From: Meghimatium bilineatum
Taxonomy: Eukaryota; Mollusca; Gastropoda; Stylommatophora; Philomycidae
Direction of reading: 5' to 3'
DNA: 64,000 nucleotides
Assembly: GCA_034231615.1 (NCBI GenBank)
Contig: CM067311.1
Location: forward strand, 12,402,310-12,466,309
The notes beneath the pieces are model-generated. The model ran no database searches. It saw only the letters and a list, made by a program, of their open reading frames with translations, and was not told where the DNA came from. This document shows, piece by piece, positions 47,601 through 59,600 of the stretch. Numbering within the stretch: the stretch's first letter is position 1; each line of letters opens with the position of its first letter. A program made the position numbers and the translations under genes.

Positions 47601-50600
47601 ATAATAAAACAAATAATTTAAAAAAATAATTTAAAAAAATAAATAAATAGATAGATAAAAAAATAATTAAAAAAATTAAATAAATAGATAAAAAAGATAA
47701 ATAAATAGATAAATAAATAGATAATAATTTTTTAAAAAATAGATAAAAAATAAATGTAATAGTAAAAGAAGTACTAGTAGATGTATATATATATATTTGT
47801 ATATATATATATATATATATATACATACATACAGACATACATACAGACAGATACATACATATATATATATATATATACACATACACCTTTCTTCATGAAT
47901 TTTCTGAATTGGCAACACAGTAAAACACACCTAATTCTACAGTATTTATGTTGTTTCATTGTCAAATCATCATAATCGCCCATGTGGTGCCAGGGCCCAA
48001 AAGGAGAGCAAAGAATAGCAACACTTTACCTTCCATGCATGTCGTAAGAGGCGACTAATGAGGTTATGGGATGGGGCTGGCTATCCCATCCCATATAGAG
48101 TCAGTGACCCAAAGCCATGCTGAAGTTGGATGTGTCAGGCTGAAAGGCGCAGATATCACAGCAATGCTGTAAACCATGAGAACTCATTCCGTTTCTGGAC
48201 TACATCCTGCTAATCTGCAGGAGTTTGAGAATGAATGCAGAAGAATAAGAAATCATCATAATATCACTGGGGAAAATGAATAAACCTTATGGATTTGCAG
48301 TAAATCGTTCTCTGAAAGTTAGACCTAGTCATATTTGGGATCGTTCCAAAACAGTTGATGTTTGGCCTCTACGTTAAAAAAAGCTACGTGGCCTACAGTA
48401 TACTCTACTGTGGTAACTAACTACTTCCCAAGAATTCATCATCTGAATCACAATCCATTATGATTTTACTGAAAATATGACAAAGCAAGTATATAAAAAC
48501 CCGATTAACTTTCATGGCACCATATCAGATGGGGACAGATGTCGTGAATTTTGATATTGCAATGACATACTGTGTGTCCTGTACACCAAACTTAAGGAAA
48601 AGGAAGTCAAATGGAATACCTAGCCAGATTTCTCTAATCTGGTAACCAAAATATTAAAAAAATTGGGCTTTTTTAATTGATTACAGGATGCCTAGCAACA
48701 GGGCTTAAAATACACTCGACCTCCGTTGTCTAGCTTGTACACTCGACCTCCGCTGTCCTTAATAGTAAAATATTGTTAAACACACTAAACCTATGTGTGC
48801 TTTAGGCTGTGTTTTATTGAATATGAATTTGCTGTGTTTGATAATAAATATATTCCTTAATTGAAACTCAAGATTCCTTTTGTCAGTCTTTGCAATTGGA
48901 GGTTCTTAACTCTCAGGTAAGTTGTAGATCTACCGTGCCTTTTAATTTTTGTTTTTTTCCCCACAGAATTTCATTTGTACAAATTTTTCCTCTCCTCTTG
49001 ATGTTTCCCTTGGGGGAGGGCAAGTGTATGGGGCTCATGGCTCCAATTAAATTTAACAATTTAACCTCTGAGTTGAAGATTCTCAAAGCATTGCACACTG
49101 TTGAGAGTTGGATTCTTATGGAAATGAAAAAGAGCTCTGGAGAAATCACCACATTACACATTAGGAAGTAAGAGCCAAATTGCTTGTAATTCCTGTGGAT
49201 TGAAACAACATAAAACAAAATTCATCTGCTTGCATGTGATGAACAGTAACAATATCACATGAAGAGAACACACCATTGTATAATAGAGATAAGTTGTGGA
49301 AGAGAACACACCATTGTATAATAGAGATAAATTGTGGAAGAGAACACACCATTGTATAATAGAGATAAGTTGTGGAAGAGAACACACCATTGTATAATAG
49401 AGATAAGTTGTGGAAGAGAACACACCATTGTATAATAGAGATAAGTTGTGGAAGAGAACACACCATTGTATAATAGAGATAAGTTGTGGAAGAGAACACA
49501 CCATTGTATAATAGAGATAAGTTGTGGAAGAGAACACACCATTGTATAATAGAGATAAGTTGTGGAAGAGAACACACCATTGTATAATAGAGATAAGTTG
49601 TGGAAGAGAACACACCATTGTATAATAGAGATAAATTGTGGAAGAGAACACACCATTGTATAATAGAGATAAGTTGTGGAAGAGAACACACCATTGTATA
49701 ATAGAGATAAGTTGTGGAAGAGAACACACCATTGTATAATAGAGATAAGTTGTGGAAGAGAACACACCATTGTATAATAGAGATAAGTTGTGGAAGAGAA
49801 CACACCATTGTATAATAGAGATAAGTTGTGGAAGAGAACACACCATTGTATAATAGAGATAAGTTGTGGAAGAGAACACACCATTGTATAATAGAGATAA
49901 ATTGTGGAAGAGAACACACCATTGTATAATAGAGATAAGTTGTGGAAGAGAACACACCATTGTATAATAGAGATAAGTTGTGGAAGAGAACACACCATTG
50001 TATAATAGAGATAAGTTGTGGAAGAGAACACACCATTGTATAATAGAGATAAATTGTGGAAGAGAACACACCATTGTATAATAGAGATAAGTTGTGGAAG
50101 AGAACACACCATTGTATAATAGAGATAAGTTGTGGAAGAGAACACACCATTGTATAATAGAGATAAGTTGTGGAAGAGAACACACCATTGTATAATAGAG
50201 ATAGGTTGTGGAAGAGAACACACCATTGTATAATAGAGATAAATTGTGGAAGAGAACACACCATTGTATAATAGAGATAAGTTGTGGAAGAGAACACACC
50301 ATTGTATAATAGAGATAAGTTGTGGAAGAGAACACAACATTGCCTAATAGAGATAAGTTGTGGAAGAGAACACACCATTGTATAATAGAGATAAGTTGTG
50401 GAAGAGAACACACCATTGTATAATAGAGATAAGTTGTGGAAGAGAACACACCATTGCCTAATAGAGATAAGTTGTGGAAGAGAACACACCATTGTATAAT
50501 AGAGATAAGTTGTGGAAGAGAACACACCATTGTATAATAGAGATAAGTTGTGGAAGAGAACACACCATTGTATAATAGAGATAAGTTGTGGAAGAGAACA

Positions 50601-53600
50601 CACCATTGTATAATAGAGATAAATTGTGGAAGAGAACACACCATTGTATAATAGAGATAAGTTGTGGAAGAGAACACACCATTGTATAATAGAGATAAGT
50701 TGTGGAAGAGAACACACCATTGTATAATAGAGATAAGTTGTGGAAGAGAACACACCATTGTATAATAGAGATAAATTGTGGAAGAGAACACACCATTGTA
50801 TAATAGAGATAAGTTGTGGAAGAGAACACACCATTGTATAATAGAGATAAGTTGTGGAAGAGAACACACCATTGTATAATAGAGATAAGTTGTGGAAGAG
50901 AACACACCATTGTATAATAGAGATAAGTTGTGGAAGAGAACACACCATTGCCTAATAGAGATAAGTTGTGGAAGAGAACACACCATTGTATAATAGAGAT
51001 AAGTTGTGGAAGAGAACACACCATTGTATAATAGAGATAAGTTGTGGAAGAGAACACAACATTGCCTAATAGAGATAAGTTGTGGAAGAGAACACACCAT
51101 TGTATAATAGAGATAAGTTGTGGAAGAGAACACACCATTGTATAATAGAGATAAGTTGTGGAAGAGAACACACCATTGCCTAATAGAGATAAGTTGTGGA
51201 AGAGAACACACCATTGTATAATAGAGATAAGTTGTGGAAGAGAACACACCATTGCATAATAGAGATAAGTTGTGGAAGAGAACACACCATTGTATAATAG
51301 AGATAAGTTGTGGAAGAGAACACACCATTGTATAATAGAGATAAGTTGTGGAAGAGAATACACCATTGCCTAATAGAGATAAGTTGTGGAAAAGAACACA
51401 CCATTGCCTAATAGAGATAAGTTGTGGAAGAGAACACACCATTGTATAATAGAGATAAGTTGTGGAAGAGAACACACCATTGTATAATAGAGATAAGTTG
51501 TGGAAAAGAACACACCATTGTATAATAGAGATAAGTTGTGGAAAAGAACACACCATTGCCTAATAGAGATATAAATAAAAAGTGGAAAAGTGTGAAGGAC
51601 ACACTCTCAGAAATAATACTGACAATATAACTAGACAGGTGCTGTACTGGAATCTGCAGGAAAAGAGGAGAGTTGGAAGACAGAGGAGTATGTGGACAAG
51701 AAAAGTGGTAGAAGAGTTAAATCAATGAGCCTCATGGACATAGTTGAAGAAGACTAGCATAGAAATCATTGGGTATTGACAGTTGCAAGCATATGTTTCC
51801 ATGGGAACTGAAAGGAAAGAAGCACAGTAAACTAGCTTTTTTTTTTTAAACCAAGAGTTCTCAATGTGTTATGTTTTGTGCTGATGATGTCATATTTGAA
51901 ATAAATTATTAGCTTGTTAAACTTTCTGGTTGGACATTGTCTATGACACTTCTGGTACCATTATCTGAACTGTCAAAGGTTCCTTTACTTTTACAGTTCT
52001 TTCCCAGATCCCGGGCCTACCTTTTACACTGTTTAAGATTTCTGCGTTGATCGGAAAGTTTTAGTAGTTTGTGACGTCACTTACGGTTCATTCCCAGTTA
52101 CAAAATGGCTACTGTAGCTATGCTAAACTTGCCTTTGGCTGATAAAAATGCAATACGCTTGTTATAGATGCTAGGTGTGCTCCCGGATGAAAAGATATAC
52201 ACAGGGACATGCTGTGACATTAGCTTACTACATTGAAGGAAGGATTCGCTGAAAGTGCTACCATAACTGCACGGTACCACTTAAAAAGCTAGATGACCCT
52301 TTATCAAATTCATGTGTCGATCTAGGTTACAGAGAATGTTGACGTTAACTCAATAATGAAAGAAATTAGCAGATACTGGCCCCTGCCTAACCCCAGTCTG
52401 TTCCCACCCATACAACCCTCCTTACATTTATATTAAAATGTATATATAAATTAATAAATACCAGTCCTCTGATAAACGTAGCCAAGCCAAGGGAAATAAT
52501 AATTAAAAAATAGGAAGAACAGTTTTAGCCTTCTTTTTTTATCCTATGTAATATTTCACATATTTCATTTCATAAAAATTGTAGCCCTGGGATCTGGGAA
52601 AGAACCACATGTACACATTTTGACCTCAGAGTTTATTGTTTATCTTTGACAAGATTAGGCTTGCGACCTCATGTAACAGTCAATGGTTACCAGAAAAATA
52701 TATGAAATATTTCATTGGTTACTTGACCTCAAGACTTTTAGGATTAAAGGCCAGTACTGAACCTCAACCCAGAGTCACAAATACACACTGCACATGCACA
52801 TGAGTACGCACAGGGGTTATCTTTCATTTTATTTCTCTGTTCTCAGTGTGGGAGAACAGAAACTGCATATTATTATATCTGACATTTCTCTGTTCTCAGT
52901 GTGGGAGAACAGGAACTGCATATTATTATACCTGACATTTCTCTGTTCTCAGTGTGGGAGAACAGAAACTGCATATTATTATATCTGACATTTCTCTGTT
53001 CTCAGTGTGGGAGAACAGGAACTGCATATTATTATATCTGACATTTCTCTGTTCTCAGTGTGGGAGAACAGGAACTGCATATTATTATATCATACATTTC
53101 TCTGTTCTCAGTGTGGGAGAACAGAAACTGCATTTTATTATATCTGACATTTCTCTGTTCTCAGTGTGGGAGAACAGAAACTGCATATTATTATATCTGA
53201 CATTTCTCTGTTCTCAGTGTGGGAGAACAGGAACTGCATATTATTATATCTGACATTTCTCTGTTCTCAGTGTGGGAGAACAGAAACTGCATATTATTAT
53301 ACCTGACATTTCTCTGTTCTCAGTGTGGGAGAACAGAAACTGCATTTTATTATATCTGACATTTCTCTGTTCTCAGTGTGGGAGAACAGAAACTGCATAT
53401 TATTATATCTGACATTTCTCTGTTCTCAGTGTGGGAGAACAGGAACTGCATATTATTATATCTGACATTTCTCTGTTCTCAGTGTGGGAGAACAGGAACT
53501 GCATATTATTATATCATACATTTCTCTGTTCTCAGTGTGGGAGAACAGAAACTGCATATTATTATATCTGACATTTCTCTGTTCTCAGTGTGGGAGAACA

Positions 53601-56600
53601 GGAAGTGAATATTATTATACCTGACATTTCTCTGTTCTCAGTGTGGGAGAACAGGAACTGCATATTATTATATCATACATTTCTGTTCTCAGTGTGGGAG
53701 AACAGGAACTGCATATTATTATATCTGACATTTCTCTGTTCTCAGTGTGGGAGAACAGGAACTGAATATTATTATATCATACATTTCTCTGTTCTCAGTG
53801 TGGGAGAACAGGAACTGAATATTATTATATCATACATTTTTTAAATACAGGCTCAGAGGTTAATGAGTGACAGATTGAGAGACAGTATTCGAATTGAGGA
53901 GTATTCTCTCAGCAAGTCGCTTTCTATTTCTTATTGGAGGTAAGATTTGTAAGTGTTGGGGTACTAAGGGGGAACAAAGAATAGTGACATTTACCTGTCA
54001 TGCACGTTGCAAGAGACGACTAAGAATGTTTTTGGAGTGGGGTAGGCTGTCCCATCCCATAAAGTCAAAGTGACCCTTAAGGCTTGCAGAAGTTGGATGT
54101 GTCAGGTCGAATGACAGATATCACAGCCGAGTTGTAAATCATGACAATGCATTCTATTCTGCTGACTACATCTTGCTAATCTTCAGGAGTGTATGAACAA
54201 TAGGAGTAGGATGTAGAATAGTTATTATTTCCCATATTTTACCATCTTTATATCTCATATTTATATGTGAAATACTTCATATAAAATATGTCAACTATTA
54301 TTAGAAGAAGACATTGGCAGTATTAGGTGATGTGCTTAGATTAAACTATATGTAATCACTACGCAGCTATCTAACTATATTTAATCACTACGCAGCTATC
54401 TAACTATATTTAATCACTACGCAGCTATCTAACTATATTTAATCACTACGTAGCTATCTAACTATATTTAATCACTACGCAGCTATCTAACTATATTTAA
54501 TCACTACGCAGCTATCTAACTATATTTAATCACTACGTAGCTATCTAACTATATTTAATCACTACGCAGCTATCTAACTATATTTAATCACTACGCAGCT
54601 ATCTAACTATATTTAATCACTACGCAGATATCTAACTATATTTAATCACTACGTAGCTATCTAACTATATTTAATCACTACGCAGCTATCTAACTATATT
54701 TAATCACTACGCAGCTATCTAACTATATTTAATCACTACGCAGCTATCTAACTATATTTAATCACTATGCAGCTATCTAACTATATTTAATCACTACGCA
54801 GCTATCTAACTATATTTAATCACTACGCAGCTATCTAACTATATTTAATCACTACGCAGCTATCTAACTATATTTAATCACTACGCAGCTATCTAACTAT
54901 ATTTAATCACTACGCAGCTATCTAACTATATTTAATCACTACGCAGCTATCTAACTATATTTTATCACTACGCAGCTATCTAACTATATTTAATCACTAC
55001 GTAGCTATCTATCTATATTTAATCACTACGCAGCTATCTAACTATATTTAATCACTACTCAGCTATCTAACTATATTTAATCACTACGCAGCTATCTAAC
55101 TATATTTAATCACTATGCAGCTATCTAACTATATTTAATCACTACGCAGCTATCTAACTATATTTAATCACTACGCAGCTATCTATATTTAATCACTACG
55201 CAGCTATCTATCTATATTTAATCACTACGCAGCTATCTAACTATATTTAATCACTACGCAGCTATCTAACTATATTTAATCACTACGCAGCTATCTAACT
55301 ATATTTAATCACTACGCAGCTATCTAACTATATTTAATCACTACGTAGCTATCTAACTATATTTAATCACTACGCAGCTATCTAACTATATTTAATCACT
55401 ACGCAGCTATCTAACTATATTTAATCACTACGCAGATATCTAACTATATTTAATCACTACGTAGCTATCTAACTATATTTAATCACTACGCAGCTATCTA
55501 ACTATATTTAATCACTACGCAGCTATCTAACTATATTTAATCACTACGCAGCTATCTAACTATATTTAATCACTACGCAGCTATCTAACTATATTTAATC
55601 ACTACGCAGCTATCTAACTATATTTAATCACTACGCAGCTATCTAACTATATTTAATCACTACGCAGCTATCTAACTATATTTAATCACTACGCAGCTAT
55701 CTAACTATATTTAATCACTACGCAGCTATCTAACTATATTTAATCACTACGCAGCTATCTAACTATATTTTATCACTACGCAGCTATCTAACTATATTTA
55801 ATCACTACGTAGCTATCTATCTATATTTAATCACTACGCAGCTATCTAACTATATTTAATCACTACTCAGCTATCTAACTATATTTAATCACTACGCAGC
55901 TATCTAACTATATTTAATCACTATGCAGCTATCTAACTATATTTAATCACTACGCAGCTATCTAACTATATTTAATCACTACGCAGCTATCTATATTTAA
56001 TCACTACGCAGCTATCTATCTATATTTAATCACTACGCAGCTATCTAACTATATTTAATCACTACGCAGCTATCTAACTATATTTAATCACTACGCAGCT
56101 ATCTAACTATATTTAATCACTACGCAGATATCTAACTATATTTAATCACTACGTAGCTATCTAACTATATTTAATCACTACGCAGCTATCTAACTATATT
56201 TAATCACTACGCAGCTATCTAACTATATTTAATCACTACGCAGCTATCTAACTATATTTAATCACTATGCAGCTATCTAACTATATTTAATCACTACGCA
56301 GCTATCTAACTATATTTAATCACTACGCAGCTATCTAACTATATTTAATCACTACGCAGCTATCTAACTATATTTAATCACTACGTAGCTATCTAACTAT
56401 ATTTAATCACTACGCAGCTATCTAACTATATTTAATCACTACGCAGCTATCTAACTATATTTTATCACTACGCAGCTATCTAACTATATTTAATCACTAC
56501 GTAGCTATCTATCTATATTTAATCACTACGCAGCTATCTAACTATATTTAATCACTACTCAGCTATCTAACTATATTTAATCACTACGCAGCTATCTAAC

Positions 56601-59600
56601 TATATTTAATCACTATGCAGCTATCTAACTATATTTAATCACTACGCAGCTATCTAACTATATTTAATCACTACGCAGCTATCTATATTTAAGCACTACG
56701 CAGCTATCTATCTATATTTAATCACTACGCAGCTATCTAACTATATTTAATCACTACGCAGCTATCTAACTATATTTAATCACTACGCAGCTATCTAACT
56801 ATATTTAAATGCAAAGGAAGTTTCAGCATGGGATCAGGATTAGATAACTAACCAAAATTCTAAAAGCACCTCCTAGCAGTACATTTCATGGAACAGGTAA
56901 ATTAAAGTCCCAGAAATTGCCTAGAAAAAGCCAATGATTTATGGATTAAGCTGTGGCTGCTGATAGAATGAGATTTTCTTGCACCTAGACAGAGAAATAT
57001 CTGAGATTTGTATGTGTTCTTTAATCCTCTGTTTACTGAAGACATGTTTTGTACGTTGCAAGAATTTGATGTGAGATTAAGTACTGATCTTATGTCCTAA
57101 ATTTGAGTTGCCATTATGGAATTCATTAGAAAAACAATATAAAGCAACCATGAATGCATCAGAGAAAAACTATGGGAAACATTAACAATTTATGGAGTAT
57201 GCCAACATTTAATTAACGTTTGTAGAAGTCTCTATAACAACAGCAGTTGCACTATAAGAACAGCTGCAGGCTACACAGAGGACTTTGTGATTAGCACAGG
57301 AGTAAAGCAGGGATGTGTATTATCCCCACTACATTTTATTACATACATGGACCATATAAACAAAACAGCAAATTCTAATGAAGCAAATGAACTGCTTTTT
57401 GCAGATGACCAGGTTTTATTCCACAACAGCATTAAAAACCTGCAAGACCACCTAAGCATAATAGACACAGCAGGCAAGCAATTTGGAATGAAAATCAACA
57501 TAGACAAAACAGAAGTAATGAATATTGCAAGAGAAAAGGAGAACATCAACATACAGATAAATAATAAACAACTAAAACAAGTAGATGAATTAAAATATCT
57601 GGGCAGCACATTGAGATATGACAACAAACAAGAAGCAGAAATAAACGCAAGATGTAACAAGGCCTATCAGATCATTGGTCAATTAACACCTTTACTAAGA
57701 AACAAAGATATTACACTAGAAACAAAGAAAGCGCTTTTCAACACCATTTTCTTACCAACATTGTGTTATCAGTGTCAAACTTGGACATTAGATTCTAGAA
57801 CAATACATAAGATTAACACAACTGAAATGAAATGTGTGAGACGTATGATTGGATTTAGCTTGAGAGACAAAATCAGGAATGAAGCACTAAGGAAACAATT
57901 AGGGATCAAGCCAACAATAGAATACATACAGAAACAACAAGTTAAATGGTACGGCCACATAACCAGACAGAAAGAGCAAAGTATTATCCAAAAAACACTT
58001 AACAAACGATACGAAAACAGTCGACCTATTGGACGCCCTCGTAAAAGGTGGATAGATAGTCTATTAGATACACTCGGAAATATAACAGCAGAGGAGGCAA
58101 ATAGAAGGACAAAAGACTGTACACTCACTCTCCCCTCAACACCGAAAGGTACATGAGGACAGAAAGAAGAAGAAGATGAATGCATCTCCACAATAGTCTA
58201 GTCTGCCTTGAGTGCTATCATATATCTGATTTGTTGTATAATTTCTTTCCCCTTGTCATGCCTGAAAGTGATAATTGCATCTTCTAATGTGGATAAGTAG
58301 ACATATCTGTACTTTAGCATCTGTACTTTAGCATCTGTACTTTAGCATCTGTACTTTAGCATCTGTACTTTAGCAGCTGTACTTTAGCATCTGTACTTTA
58401 GCATCAATTAACACATAAAATAAACATTTTTATATTGATTTTTAAAAGTGCAGTTATATGGCTGTAAAAAGTTTGTTTTTATTTTCTATAACCTGTTTAC
58501 CAAATCAGGAAATGCCCATATAGAACTGAAGATCTGTTTTGAATCTTTCTTAATTTTATATGGTTAGTTGGTTGCTGATCCAGCGGTCCATGGGCTCATG
58601 ACCTTTGGCCTAATGGCATTATATTGCTGGGAAGTCTGGATTTTCGGCCCACCCCAGGACAGAGCCAGAGAATAACTATCACACTTCCAGGAAGGTAGAT
58701 TTCAACCTATGCACTGCTCTTAGCCACTGTAGCCAAGATAGGGTTCACTGTGCTCATTCCCCGCTACCAATTGACTGCTGGTTATGCCAAACTTCTCTAT
58801 TGCTCCAGGCATGCAACCAAATGTTCAAGTCAAAAGGATTGTCACGTCCTGAGTCACTTTGCCTCTGTGATGGGTTTCAGCCATAGGAAAAAACAGTGCT
58901 GTGAGTTTCCTCCTCCCCAGTGCTGCACAGTACATCTCTGGCTCCCTCCCAACCACAGAGGGTACATATATATTCAGGTAAACATGAAACACATTTCAAC
59001 AACAAAATAAAAGCATAATTGTATAGATGACGTGCCATGAAGCTTCTCTAAGAAGATAACCTCAATATAACGGCATGTCATCCACTAGGGTTTTATGTTA
59101 TATGGATGGTAGTCTAGTGGGCTATTGGTGAGACCCACAGACGCAACGACATGCAATGATAATTTTATATAGAATATTTAATTGCATATAATCCTTTTCA
59201 TTTAATGAAGTGTTATCTTTCCCTGGCTCATTTTCTTTTTTTATTTCTGAGGTAGAATTTTTTCCTGAAGTTATAATTCAAAGACATTGTAATTAATGAA
59301 CTTGTCTTATACACTTCAAAAGAACATATAGTAACCAATGTTTTAGTAACCAATGCTCTGTTTATATTCCTAACAGGGACCAGATGAAGAAGGAAAAGAA
59401 TCAGGACAATTATATATGTAAGTACTTATAGTTTCTTTAGAGTTATGTAGTACATTGTCATTTCTATAGAACTGGAATGAATCGGTTTTTGCATTTAACA
59501 GGGAATCATTAAGCAAAAAGAAAATACAAGCCACAGAACATTTTCTCTCAAGATTTTATTAGTGATCGTGTCACAGCAGCAGCAGATTTCTGTTTTCGTC

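Noticed and set aside
48873..48916. Alternative MED14 exon 11 start at 48887 (after GTCAG)
   Set aside because: It has the better pyrimidine tract but would need a phase-0 exon 10 end and would lose the conserved HSFC motif; the CAAG acceptor fits both phase and family.
49154..51556. 800-codon open frame on the minus strand
   Set aside because: It is produced by a stop-free 38-bp tandem unit read in all frames; no start context, domain or codon bias, and it lies antisense in a MED14 intron.
52105..52167. Short frame [20 protein letters not shown]
   Set aside because: 20 codons inside a MITE-like element; could be a captured fragment but not a gene in itself.
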